64,000 nt of DNA from Microbacterium allomyrinae (GTDB taxonomy: Bacteria > Actinomycetota > Actinomycetes > Actinomycetales > Microbacteriaceae): the NCBI RefSeq assembly GCF_020682705.1, contig NZ_JAGTTN010000001.1:1-64000 (forward strand), given 5' to 3'. The notes under the pieces were generated by a model. That model was given only the letters and a program-made list of their open reading frames with translations, made no database searches and was not told where the DNA came from. The position numbers and the translations under genes were made by a program. Below, piece by piece: positions 31,670-39,997 of this stretch; within the stretch, counting starts at the first letter, position 1; the number at the start of each line of letters is the position of its first letter.

Positions 31670-33724
31670 CTAGATCTCGGGAGCGCCGCCGCGCACCCAT
31701 GCCGGCGGGTCGGCGAGGGCGGAGTGGCGGTCGGCGGCGGTACGGACACGGTTCGCCGCGGCGCCGCTGTCCTCCGACGGAGGTCGATCGGCTCGTCGGT
31801 CCGGATGATCCGCCGGCAGGTCGGCCGTTTCGACCTCGAGGATGCGCGACGATGCGAGCTGCTCTGCAGCGAGCTCGGTGTAGAGGCCTCCGGCCGCGAG
31901 CAGCGAGGAATGCGTGCCCGATTCGACGATGCGGCCGGCCTCCACGACGTGGATGACGTCGGCGGCGATCACGGTCGACAGCCGATGCGCGATCGAGAGC
32001 GTCGTGCGCCCCCGGGCCGCGGCATCCAGAGCCTCCTGCACCACGCGTTCGGACACGGTGTCCAGAGCCGAGGTCGCTTCGTCGAGGAGCAGGACGGGCG
32101 GGTCCTTCAGCAGCACCCGCGCGATGGCGATGCGCTGCTTCTCGCCGCCCGAAAGCCGGTAGCCGCGCTCCCCGACGACGGTGTCGTACCCGTGCTCGAA
32201 ACCCGCGATCACGTGATGGATGTTCGCCGCGCGACACGCCGCTTCGATCTCATCCTGGGTGGCACCGGGCTTGGCGTAACGCAGGTTGTCGCCGATCGTG
32301 GCGTGGAAGAGATAGGTCTCCTGCGACACGATCCCGACGTGGTCGATGATCGACTCCTGGGTGAGCCGGCGGACGTCCTCACCGGCGAACAGCACGGACC
32401 CCTCGGATGCCTCGTACAGGCGCGGCGTGAGGTACAGCACCGTGGTCTTCCCCGCGCCGGAGGGCCCGACGAACGCGACGTGCTGGCCGGGCTCAGCCGT
32501 GAACGAGACGGACTGGAGGGTCGGTCGAGCGTCGGGCGCGGCATCCGGATAGCGAAACACCACGTCGCGGAACTCGATCCGGCCGAGCGGGCCGGGCGCC
32601 TGCTCGACCGAGATCGCGTCGGGGGCCTCGCCTATCGCGGGCACCAGATCGAGGTACTCGAAGATGCGCGCGAAGAGCGCAGAGGACGTCTGAAGGTCGA
32701 GCGAGACGCGCATGAGGCCCATCAGCGGCATCAGCAGCCGCGCCTGGACGGTGGTGAACGCGACGACGGTGCCCGCGGTGATCGCGTCGGTGCCGCCGGT
32801 GATGAAGTAGCCCGACACCAGGTAGATGACGGCCGGGACGCTCGCCATGAGCACCTGCACGACCGCGAAGAAGCCCTGCCCGCTCATCGCCCGGCGCACC
32901 TGCAGCCGAACCTGATTGCGGTTCTCGTCGGCGTAGCGTGCCGACTCGGTTCGCTGCCGGTTGAAGGACTTCGACAGCAGGATCCCCGAGACGCTCAGCG
33001 TCTCCTGGGTGATGGTGGTGAGCTCCGAGAGCGACTCCTGCGTCTCTCCGGCGATGCGCGCCCGCACCTGACCCACCCGCCGCTGCACGATCACGAGGAC
33101 CGGCATGATGACGACGGCGATGAGCGTGAGCCGCCAGTCGATGAGGATCATCGCGATGAGCGAGGCGACCACGGTCACGGTGTTGCCGAGGATGCTCGTG
33201 ACCGTGTTGGTCAGCACCCCCGACACCCCTCCCACGTCGTTCTGCAGACGGGATTGGATGACGCCGGTCTTGGTGCGTGTGAAGAAGCCGAGCTCCATCG
33301 CCTGAAGGTGATCGAAGAGCTTGATGCGCAGATCGCCCGTGACCCGGTTGCCTACGGTGGATGTGAGCCAGGTCTGCACCACGCCGACCGCCGCCGACAT
33401 CAGGAACAGCGCCACCATGATCGCCACAAGTCGCCACAGCAGCGGGATGTCGGGCGGGGACCCGTCGACCGGGAACAGCGCATCGTCGAAGATGCGCTGC
33501 ACGATGAGCGGCGGGATCACCGCGATGGCAGCGCCCGCGACCACCAGGGCCCCGGTGACCACGATCGACCACCGGTAGGGGCGGAACAGCGCGATGACGC
33601 GCGTTCCGAGATCCGGAATCGTCGGAGCCGCGGCATTCTCCCGCCGCTGCGCGGCGGTATCGACGGGGCGGAAGCCGGGATGGCCGCCGCCGCCTCTGCC
33701 GCCTCCGCCACCACGCATGCTCAC
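31670..33724 (-). CDS. ABC exporter, fused membrane and ATPase domains (MsbA/LmrA type)
   Basis: Half-transporter of 684 residues working as a dimer. A Gly/Arg-rich N terminus precedes six transmembrane helices (residues ~50-340), then a nucleotide-binding domain with Walker A GPSGAGKTTVLY, Q-loop VSQETYLFH, signature RLSGGEKQRIAIARVL and Walker B PVLLLDEATSALD. A C-terminal tail of ~60 charged residues follows. Likely lipid or drug export; substrate unknown. Confidence 0.93.
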   Translation of the reverse strand: MSMRGGGGGRGGGGHPGFRPVDTAAQRRENAAAPTIPDLGTRVIALFRPYRWSIVVTGALVVAGAAIAVIPPLIVQRIFDDALFPVDGSPPDIPLLWRLVAIMVALFLMSAAVGVVQTWLTSTVGNRVTGDLRIKLFDHLQAMELGFFTRTKTGVIQSRLQNDVGGVSGVLTNTVTSILGNTVTVVASLIAMILIDWRLTLIAVVIMPVLVIVQRRVGQVRARIAGETQESLSELTTITQETLSVSGILLSKSFNRQRTESARYADENRNQVRLQVRRAMSGQGFFAVVQVLMASVPAVIYLVSGYFITGGTDAITAGTVVAFTTVQARLLMPLMGLMRVSLDLQTSSALFARIFEYLDLVPAIGEAPDAISVEQAPGPLGRIEFRDVVFRYPDAAPDARPTLQSVSFTAEPGQHVAFVGPSGAGKTTVLYLTPRLYEASEGSVLFAGEDVRRLTQESIIDHVGIVSQETYLFHATIGDNLRYAKPGATQDEIEAACRAANIHHVIAGFEHGYDTVVGERGYRLSGGEKQRIAIARVLLKDPPVLLLDEATSALDTVSERVVQEALDAAARGRTTLSIAHRLSTVIAADVIHVVEAGRIVESGTHSSLLAAGGLYTELAAEQLASSRILEVETADLPADHPDRRADRPPSEDSGAAANRVRTAADRHSALADPPAWVRGGAPEI

Positions 33725-33817
33725 CCCGCCAGCCTAGCCAGCCCGGCCGACGCCGGGATGAGGCGTCTACTCGGACGCGCTCCTGTGAGACGCACGCCGC
33801 GGCGCTAGGCTGACGGC

Positions 33818-34030
33818 ATGACCTCGACGCCCGACGCCCCTGAACACGACGGCAGCGATCTCGCAGCCCTGCGCGAAGAGATCGATGCCCTCCAGGCGAT
33901 CCCTCACGAGGAGATCGTCAACCCGCTGCCGAAGGATATCGAGGACCGCGAGCCCGCACCGCACGCGACCGACGCCATCGGCTCGGAGAAGTGGGACCGT
34001 CCCGCCGACGAAGAGTCGCTCGAGGGCTGA
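33818..34030 (+). CDS. Small acidic protein, unknown function
   Basis: A 70-residue hydrophilic protein rich in Asp, Glu and Pro, with no signal peptide or membrane helix and a short helical stretch (SDLAALREEIDALQAI). The good codon usage, its own -10-like TAGGCT (33806-33811) 6 nt before the ATG, and a strong terminator after it argue that it is a real, probably leaderless gene. I recognise no family. Confidence 0.7.
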   Translation: MTSTPDAPEHDGSDLAALREEIDALQAIPHEEIVNPLPKDIEDREPAPHATDAIGSEKWDRPADEESLEG

Positions 34031-34071
34031 CCCCTCGCGTCCTCGCGCACCGCTGACTCACGTGCGCCGAG

Positions 34072-34112
34072 CCGGGATCAGCGACTCGCATCGCTGATCC
34101 CGGTTGTATTTT
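34072..34112 (+). terminator. Rho-independent terminator after the small acidic protein
   Basis: Arms CCGGGATCAGCG (34072-34083) and CGCTGATCCCGG (34092-34103) followed by TTGTATTTT: a canonical hairpin with T-tract. Confidence 0.9.
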
Positions 34113-34211
34113 CTCGCGGGAACGGGAATTCGGTGTCGGAAGCCACCGTTATTGTGAAGGCTTGCCATCCCCGGGTGGCATTTCTGCTGTTCCGACCCGA
34201 GGAGACGACCC

Positions 34212-35729
34212 ATGGCCGCCATCGACACCACCCCCGGCACCGGCAGCATCCCGTCTGCCGCTCCGAGCCTTCCGACGCTGCGCCCCGAAGAGAGCCGGGT
34301 CATCTGGCTGCTGCTCGGCGCCGCGTTCGTCGCGATCCTCAACGAGACGACGATGGGGGTGGCGATCCCGCACCTCATCACGGATCTCGGCATCACCGCA
34401 CTCGCGGCCCAGTGGCTGACGACGGCGTTCATGCTCACCATGGCCGTGGTGATCCCGATCACCGGGTTCCTGCTGCGCCGCTTCACCACGCGCGCGATGT
34501 TCATCGCGGCGATGGGACTGTTCTCGATCGGCACCCTGCTCGCGTTCCTGTCCCCCGGCTTCCCGATGCTGCTTGTCGCCCGAGTCGTACAGGCGTCGGG
34601 AACCGCGATCATGATGCCGCTGCTCATGACCACGATCATGACCGTCGTACCGGCCGCCATCCGCGGGCGCATGATGGGGCGCGTCAGCATCGTGATCTCC
34701 CTCGCGCCGGCGATCGGCCCGACACTCGCGGGCGCGCTGCTCGACACGGTCGGCTGGCGCTGGATCTTCGGCATCGTGCTTCCGATCGCCCTCGTGGCGC
34801 TTGCCGTGGGCGCACGCTGGATCCACAACCTCGGCGAGACCACCCACGCCCCCATCGACGTCCTCTCCGTGATCCTGTCGGCCTTGGGCTTCGGCGGCCT
34901 GGTCTACGGACTCAGCCAGCTGGGTGGCGGCGGGCACGGGACCGGAGCGGATGCCGCCGCCGCCGACGCTCTGTCGACCGTCTCGCTGGTCGTCTCGCTC
35001 TCGGTAGGCGTGATCGCTCTCGGCCTGTTCGCGTGGCGTCAGATCCTGCTCCAGCGCAAGGATGACGCGCTCCTGGACCTGCGCGTGTTCCGTTCGGCGA
35101 ACTTCTCCCTGTCGATCGGCCAGATGGCCATCATGTCCATGGCGTTCTTCGGCGCGATCACCGTGTTGCCGCTGTACCTGCAGCGCGTAGCGGGGCTCTC
35201 CCCTCTCGACACCGGACTGATCGTGCTGCCCGGCGCACTCGCGATGGGACTCGCCGGTCCCCTCATCGGCCGCATCTATGACCGCTGGGGAACCCAGGTG
35301 CTGCTGGTGCCCGGCGCGATCATCACGAGCGCGATGCTGTGGTTCTATACGACGTACACTCCGACGACGCCGGTGTGGATCATCGCCGTCGCCCACACGC
35401 TGCTGTCGATCGGCCTCGCGCTGTCGTTCACGCCGCTGTTCACCGCGTCGCTCGCGTCGCTCCAGCCGAAGTTCTACTCGTACGGCTCGGCCGTCGTCGG
35501 GACGGTGCAGCAGGTCGCCGGCGCCGCCGGCATCGCCGTGATGTTCGGCGTCATGTCGTCGGTCTCTGCCGCCGCCACAGAGTCGGGTGCCGACACGCTC
35601 GCAGCCGAGGCGGCGGGCACCCAGGCCGCCTTCCTCATCGCGGCGATCCTATCGCTGCCGCTGCTGATCGGCGCCTTCCTCATCCGTAAGCCGGTCGACC
35701 AGCCCGAGGGTGCGTTCGCCGGACACTGA
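34212..35729 (+). CDS. MFS multidrug exporter (DHA2, 14 helices)
   Basis: 505 residues with about 14 transmembrane helices. First half: LGAAFVAILNETTMGVAIPHL (helix 1, drug/H+ antiporter pattern), AQWLTTAFMLTMAVVIPITGFL; loop 2-3 RRFTTRAMF; motif-C-like SLAPAIGPTLAGAL in helix 5. Proton-driven export of drugs is the family role. GAGGAG is well placed before the ATG. Confidence 0.92.
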   Translation: MAAIDTTPGTGSIPSAAPSLPTLRPEESRVIWLLLGAAFVAILNETTMGVAIPHLITDLGITALAAQWLTTAFMLTMAVVIPITGFLLRRFTTRAMFIAAMGLFSIGTLLAFLSPGFPMLLVARVVQASGTAIMMPLLMTTIMTVVPAAIRGRMMGRVSIVISLAPAIGPTLAGALLDTVGWRWIFGIVLPIALVALAVGARWIHNLGETTHAPIDVLSVILSALGFGGLVYGLSQLGGGGHGTGADAAAADALSTVSLVVSLSVGVIALGLFAWRQILLQRKDDALLDLRVFRSANFSLSIGQMAIMSMAFFGAITVLPLYLQRVAGLSPLDTGLIVLPGALAMGLAGPLIGRIYDRWGTQVLLVPGAIITSAMLWFYTTYTPTTPVWIIAVAHTLLSIGLALSFTPLFTASLASLQPKFYSYGSAVVGTVQQVAGAAGIAVMFGVMSSVSAAATESGADTLAAEAAGTQAAFLIAAILSLPLLIGAFLIRKPVDQPEGAFAGH

Positions 35730-35740
35730 TCGGCGCACGA

Positions 35741-35780
35741 ACGACGGATGCCTCACCCCGCGGGGTGAGGCATCCGTCGT
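35741..35780. terminator. Bidirectional terminator, perfect 40-bp palindrome
   Basis: ACGACGGATGCCTCACCCCG followed by its exact reverse complement, then TT. It separates the MFS gene from the convergent small membrane protein. Confidence 0.85.
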
Positions 35781-35825
35781 TTGCATGATCGACCCGTTCG
35801 CGAACGAGCGCCTCCGCGAACGCGT

Positions 35826-36335
35826 TCAGTGGTGGATGAACGCCTTGAGCAGAATCAGGACACCGCCGAACGCCGCTGTGACGAGCGCGCTCAGCAGGCG
35901 CGGAATCCAGTGAGTGCTCCATCTCGCGACGGCGATCCAGCCGAGCACACCGAGCAGGACCGTATTGACGATCAGCGCCGCCCACATCGCGCTCGTGTCG
36001 TCGATGAGATTGGTGGTGCCGAGCAGCAGGATGAAGAGCGGAACGATCGAGACGGCGATCATTCCGAACGAATGGCGCGCCGACGCGACGAGGCTTGCCC
36101 GCAGACCCGCCTTGCCGTCTGTGGCGGCGAGGCGTCCCAGCGTGCCGGCATAGACGTGGGCGATGTAGAAGACGAACACGGTCACGCCGACGGTGACCAG
36201 GGCGCTGGCCGAAGTGCTGTCGAGCGAGCGACTGACGACGATCATGCCCGAGACGAGGATGAGGCCGTAGACCGCTTCCTCGGACACCAGGATGCGCGCG
36301 ACGCGCGGGGTGATCTTGAGCTGCTCGTCGGTCAT
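35826..36335 (-). CDS. Small integral membrane protein, unknown function
   Basis: About 169 residues with four to five hydrophobic helices (roughly 22-40, 44-66, 88-110, 118-140, 146-166). No catalytic motif. ATG at 36335 follows GAGG at good spacing; upstream in-frame starts lack one. It lies 35 bases after a 40-residue Cys-rich peptide gene on the same strand and may be co-expressed with it. I recognise no family. Confidence 0.75.
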   Translation of the reverse strand: MTDEQLKITPRVARILVSEEAVYGLILVSGMIVVSRSLDSTSASALVTVGVTVFVFYIAHVYAGTLGRLAATDGKAGLRASLVASARHSFGMIAVSIVPLFILLLGTTNLIDDTSAMWAALIVNTVLLGVLGWIAVARWSTHWIPRLLSALVTAAFGGVLILLKAFIHH

Positions 36336-36370
36336 CGTGACCTCGGCATCCCGCTCACGAATTTGTGCGC

Positions 36371-36493
36371 TCAGTCGGTGCTGCAGCTGCCGCCACCGCA
36401 GCACGATCCGGCGGACTCGACCACGGTGAGGAGGTTCTTGTCGTCCGCGACGGGTGCGAGGGCGGTCGGGGTCTGGAGCTGCGAGGTCGTCAT
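36371..36493 (-). CDS. 40-residue peptide ending in a Cys-rich motif
   Basis: An open frame of 40 codons: hydrophilic N-terminal two thirds (starts TTSQLQTP, then VADDKNLLTVVESAG) and a C-terminal SCCGGGSCSTD with three cysteines. The spacing CC-GGG-SC resembles short metal-binding or modified-peptide cores. An upstream in-frame ATG (36502) with AGG before it is an alternative start. It sits between an Fpg/Nei glycosylase gene and the small membrane protein, all on one strand with gaps under 65 bases. Function unknown; could be a metal-handling peptide or peptide precursor. Confidence 0.6.
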   Translation of the reverse strand: MTTSQLQTPTALAPVADDKNLLTVVESAGSCCGGGSCSTD

Positions 36494-36553
36494 GGTGCCC
36501 ATGCTACCTGCGCTGCGAGGTGCACGGCCGCCGGCCATCTGATCGTCGCGTCT

Positions 36554-37396
36554 TCACAGCACGGCGCCGTCCGTCTGGCAGGTCGGGCAGTACTGCGCCG
36601 AGGTGCTCGAGAATGTGAAATCGCGGATGGTGTCGCCGCACGTGACGCACGTCTCGCCGCCGCGCCTGTGCACGCGCATGGACGCGACCTTCGCGGCCTT
36701 CAGCCCGTCGATCGGGATGCCGCGGCGCGCCTCGATGGCGCCGCGCACCGTGGTGAGCGTGGCGTCGAAGAGCCGGTCGGTCTCGTCGCTGCGTAACGCG
36801 GCTGCATGGGCGACCGGTGAGACCTGCGCGAGGTGCAGGATCTCGTCGGAGTAGGCGTTGCCGATCCCGCCGATCGACTCCTGCTCCTGCAGGATCGCCT
36901 TGATCTGCTTGCGTCGGCCCCCGAGCGCTGTGTCGAACTGTGCGCGCGTGAAGGACGGGTCGGCGGGATCGGGACCGAGCTTCGCGATCGCGGGCACCTC
37001 GGCCGGATCGCCGACGACGAAGAGCCCGAGCGAGACCCAGGTTCCGGCATCGGTCACCTCCAGAGTGGTGTCGTCGCCGAGATCGAATGCGGCGAGCGCC
37101 GGTGGAGCGACGGACGTCTCGGCCGACGAGTGCTCGTGGCGCGGTTCGCCGCTGTGCCAACGCGCCCAGCCGTGGCGACCGAGCGAGACGACGAGGTTCG
37201 CGTCGCCGACCGCGAGTGCGACGTGTTTGCCGTAGCGGCGTGCACCAGAGATCGTTCGCCCCACGAGGGCCGCAGGCGGTGTGGCCCTGGTCTTGACGGT
37301 GCGGAACTCGAGCACGTCGACGGCGACGATCTCACGCCCGGATGCCTCGTCGTCGAGGAATCGCGTGAGGGCCTCGACCTCGGGGGACTCTGGCAT
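36554..37396 (-). CDS. Fpg/Nei-family DNA glycosylase
   Basis: Base-excision repair glycosylase/AP lyase of 280 residues. The chain begins M-P-E-S-P-E-V-E: Pro2 is the catalytic N-terminal nucleophile after Met removal and Glu3 the general acid. GRHGWARW, the helix-two-turn-helix around IGGIGNAYSDEILHLA, and a C-terminal zinc finger (CVTCGD ... YCPTC) are all intact. Whether it acts as Fpg, Nei or an actinobacterial Nei2-like variant cannot be told. Confidence 0.92.
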   Translation of the reverse strand: MPESPEVEALTRFLDDEASGREIVAVDVLEFRTVKTRATPPAALVGRTISGARRYGKHVALAVGDANLVVSLGRHGWARWHSGEPRHEHSSAETSVAPPALAAFDLGDDTTLEVTDAGTWVSLGLFVVGDPAEVPAIAKLGPDPADPSFTRAQFDTALGGRRKQIKAILQEQESIGGIGNAYSDEILHLAQVSPVAHAAALRSDETDRLFDATLTTVRGAIEARRGIPIDGLKAAKVASMRVHRRGGETCVTCGDTIRDFTFSSTSAQYCPTCQTDGAVL

Positions 37397-37525
37397 GCGC
37401 CCATCCTGCCACCGGCGTCCGACACGCGCGCCGGTCGTCGATGAGGACGCGAGCGTGGCTCCGGAGCGGTGGTGACGGTGACTGTGGCAGTCGGCTCGCC
37501 GTCGGCGAGGTGGTGATCGCTGGCG

Positions 37526-38209
37526 TCACGCGGCAGCCGCCTCGTTCGTGCTGAGGGGAAAGAGGATGAGGACGACCATGAATCCGAGTGCCGCTCCCAC
37601 GAACTGCGCCGCGACGAACGGGAGCACCGAACCCGGCGCGATGCCGGCGAACGTATCGGTGAACATGCGCCCGATCGTGACGGCCGGGTTGGCGAAGCTC
37701 GTCGACGAGGTGAAGAAGTACGCGGCGCCGATGTACGCCCCGACCACCGGGCCGGCCAGCTGAGAGCGGCCGGTCCGCACCAGGGCGAATATCACCACAA
37801 TGAGACCCGCGGTCGCCACCACCTCGGCGAGCAGAAGCGGCCAGGCGGAGCGATCCGTCGCACTCCAGGCCACGGCCGGGACGGCGAACATGACGTTCGC
37901 GAGGATGGCTCCCGCGATGCAGCCGACCACCTGCGCCGGCAGGTAGATCGCTGCGGTGGACCAGTGGCGACGATGCAGGGCGATGTCGACGAGGGTGACG
38001 ACCGGGTTGAAGTGCGCTCCCGACACCCCGGCGAGAACGAGGATGAGCACCGCCAGTCCGAGCGCCGTCGCGAACGCGTTCTCGAACAGCTGCAGTCCGA
38101 CATCCGTCGGTGAAAGGCGCTGCGCGGCGATGCCGGAGCCGACCACGACCGCGGCGAGACCTGCGCTGCCGAGGAATTCACCCACGGCAGCGCGCACGGT
38201 GCGCCTCAC
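37526..38209 (-). CDS. Aquaporin-type channel next to arsR (AqpS-like)
   Basis: MIP-family channel of 227 residues with six helices. The two half-helix motifs are NPV in SGAHFNPVVT and NPA in FANPAVTIGRMF. Translation is coupled to arsR: its GTG overlaps the arsR TGA (GTGA, 38209-38206). In Sinorhizobium meliloti an aquaglyceroporin (AqpS) replaces the arsenite pump and lets As(III) flow out; the operon position suggests the same here. Water or glycerol transport remains possible. Confidence 0.85.
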   Translation of the reverse strand: MRRTVRAAVGEFLGSAGLAAVVVGSGIAAQRLSPTDVGLQLFENAFATALGLAVLILVLAGVSGAHFNPVVTLVDIALHRRHWSTAAIYLPAQVVGCIAGAILANVMFAVPAVAWSATDRSAWPLLLAEVVATAGLIVVIFALVRTGRSQLAGPVVGAYIGAAYFFTSSTSFANPAVTIGRMFTDTFAGIAPGSVLPFVAAQFVGAALGFMVVLILFPLSTNEAAAA

Positions 38210-38556
38210 GATGCGACGAGAAACCGCGAGACCCGGTCGAGCGCGCCGGGAACCAGCGTGTAATACGCCCACGTTCCGCGCTTGCTGCGGGTGAGGAAGC
38301 CCGCGGTCGTCAGGATCTTCAGGTGGTGCGAGACCGTTGGCTGGCTCAGGCCGACCGGTTCGATCAGATCGCAGACACAGGCCTCGGCCTGGTCGGAGGC
38401 CGCGACGATCGACAGCAGTCGAAGCCGTGTAGGGTCCGCCAGCGCCTTCATCGTCGTGGCGAGCTGCTCCGCTTCCGCAGCCGTCAGCGGTTCACGCACG
38501 AGGGGCGTGCAGCACACGCCAGCGGTGACATCCGTCACGTCGAGCATCGTCGTCAT
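38206..38556 (-). CDS. arsR: ArsR-family arsenic/antimony-responsive repressor
   Basis: Winged-helix dimeric repressor of 116 residues. LADPTRLRLLSIV begins the DNA-binding core and QPTVSHHLKIL is the recognition helix. Cysteines at 15, 16 (GVCCTP) and 60, 62 (ACVCDL) parallel the trigonal As(III)-binding Cys of the Corynebacterium ArsR type (15/16/55). ATG at 38556 puts the Cys pair at the family position; a longer frame reads back into the operator. First gene of arsR-aquaporin; divergent from an FAD oxidoreductase over paired operators. Confidence 0.93.
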   Translation of the reverse strand: MTTMLDVTDVTAGVCCTPLVREPLTAAEAEQLATTMKALADPTRLRLLSIVAASDQAEACVCDLIEPVGLSQPTVSHHLKILTTAGFLTRSKRGTWAYYTLVPGALDRVSRFLVAS

Positions 38557-38572
38557 GCATCGACAGTAGTCG

Positions 38573-38628
38573 ATATTGACGAGCGTCGATGCAATACTCC
38601 ACAATCAAGTATCGACGTTCATCAATAT
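38573..38628. promoter_or_regulatory. Two inverted ArsR operators in the divergent promoter
   Basis: ATATTGACGAGCGTCGAT (38573-38590) and ATCGACGTTCATCAATAT (38611-38628) are reverse complements with two mismatches. Each has the AT-rich ATATTGA/TCAATAT half typical of ArsR/SmtB sites. One faces arsR, the other the flavoprotein gene, so a single repressor can control both directions. Confidence 0.75.
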
Positions 38629-38642
38629 CCGTGGAGGCCGCC

Positions 38643-39959
38643 GTGACCCTGCTCGACCTGACACCTCGTGTGCCGACGACCGATCGATTGTCGACGCCCC
38701 CCGTCGCGATCATCGGCGCAGGTCCGATCGGACTGGCCGCCGCCGCGAATCTGGCCGAACGAGGCATCGACTTCGTCATCCTCGAAGCCGGCGACGAGAT
38801 CGCGGCGGACGTGCGGGCGTGGGGACACACGCGCCTCTTCTCGCCGTGGAAGCACGTCGTCGATCCTGCATCCCGGCGCCTGCTCGAAGCGCGCGGATGG
38901 GAAGCACCCGAACCGGAGCGCGCGCCGACCGGCCGCGAGCTCGTGGAGAAGTACCTCGCGCCCCTCGGAGAGATCGAGGAGCTCGCGCCGCGGATTCGGC
39001 TGAATGCACAGGTGATCGCCGTCGCGCGGCAGGGCATGGACCGAACCCGCACGTCGGCGCGCGCGGCGAGACCGTTCACGGTGCGGATCCGCACCTCCGA
39101 CGGATCAGCGGAGGATGTTCCCGCACGCGCTGTGATCGACGCGTCCGGGACATACCGCTCCCCCAATCCGCTGTCGTCGAACGGGCTCGAGCTGCTCGGC
39201 ATGGCAGAGATCGCCGACGCCGTCACCCCCGCGCTCCCCGACGTGCTCGGCCGCGATCGGGCGAGGTTCGCCGGTCGGAGAGCGACGGTGGTGGGGGGAG
39301 GCCACTCGGCCGCCAACACACTGATCGGGCTCGTGGAACTCGCTCGGCAAGAGCCGGGAACCTCCGTCACGTGGCTGATCCGCAACACGAGCGCCGAGCG
39401 CGCCTCCTCGTCGGAGGACGACGAGCTGGTCGACCGCGCCCGCCTCGGCAGTCGTGCCGGCCGGGCCGTCGCCGACGGCCGCATCACCGTTCTCGACGAA
39501 TTCGAGATCGTTCGGGGCCGCCGCACTCGCGACGGCGTGGAACTCGTCGGACATCGCCACGGTGAGGTCGTCGCGCACACAACCGACGTCGTCGTGAACG
39601 CGACCGGTTTCCGCCCGAACCTCGAGATCCTTCGCGAGATCCGCCTCGATCTCGATGACGTCGTGGAGGCACCGAAACGCCTGGCCCCACTCATCGACCC
39701 GAACGTGCATTCGTGCGGCACAGTGGAGCCCCACGGCTTCCGCGAGCTCATGCATCCCGAGAGCGGGTTCTTCATCGTCGGGATGAAGTCCTACGGCCGC
39801 GCCCCTACCTTTCTCCTCGCCACCGGGTACGAGCAGGTGCGCTCCGTCACGGCTTGGCTTGCGGGCGACGCTGCATCGGCGTCGACGGTCTCGCTGACGC
39901 TGCCCACGACCGGCGTGTGCTCCGCCGCCGCGGGTGAGGGAGACGGCTGCTGCTCGTGA
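38643..39959 (+). CDS. FAD/NAD(P)-binding oxidoreductase of the arsenic island
   Basis: About 438 residues. Rossmann motif AIIGAGPIGLAAAANLAERG for FAD near the N terminus, a second dinucleotide motif VVGGGHSAANTLIGL (about residue 215), and ATGFRPNLEIL before the C terminus: the layout of flavin monooxygenases and thioredoxin-reductase-like proteins. The tail has three Cys (GVCS, GDGCCS). GTG 38643 follows GGAGG. Flavoproteins of this kind recur in actinobacterial ars clusters (sometimes called ArsO); the reaction is not established. Confidence 0.85.
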   Translation: MTLLDLTPRVPTTDRLSTPPVAIIGAGPIGLAAAANLAERGIDFVILEAGDEIAADVRAWGHTRLFSPWKHVVDPASRRLLEARGWEAPEPERAPTGRELVEKYLAPLGEIEELAPRIRLNAQVIAVARQGMDRTRTSARAARPFTVRIRTSDGSAEDVPARAVIDASGTYRSPNPLSSNGLELLGMAEIADAVTPALPDVLGRDRARFAGRRATVVGGGHSAANTLIGLVELARQEPGTSVTWLIRNTSAERASSSEDDELVDRARLGSRAGRAVADGRITVLDEFEIVRGRRTRDGVELVGHRHGEVVAHTTDVVVNATGFRPNLEILREIRLDLDDVVEAPKRLAPLIDPNVHSCGTVEPHGFRELMHPESGFFIVGMKSYGRAPTFLLATGYEQVRSVTAWLAGDAASASTVSLTLPTTGVCSAAAGEGDGCCS

Positions 39960-39981
39960 CGCTTCCGTCCCGGCTCAGCAG

Positions 39982-39997
39982 ATAGACTCCCGTCTAT
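39982..39997. promoter_or_regulatory. Operator at the arsR-arsC fusion start
   Basis: ATAGAC-TCCC-GTCTAT, a perfect 6-bp-arm palindrome. It contains the -10-like TAGACT (39984-39989) and overlaps the ATG at 39996, so bound protein would block a leaderless transcript directly. Confidence 0.65.

Noticed and set aside
31724..33808. 694-codon open frame opposite the ABC exporter
   Set aside because: Shadow of a clear ABC exporter with intact Walker and signature motifs.
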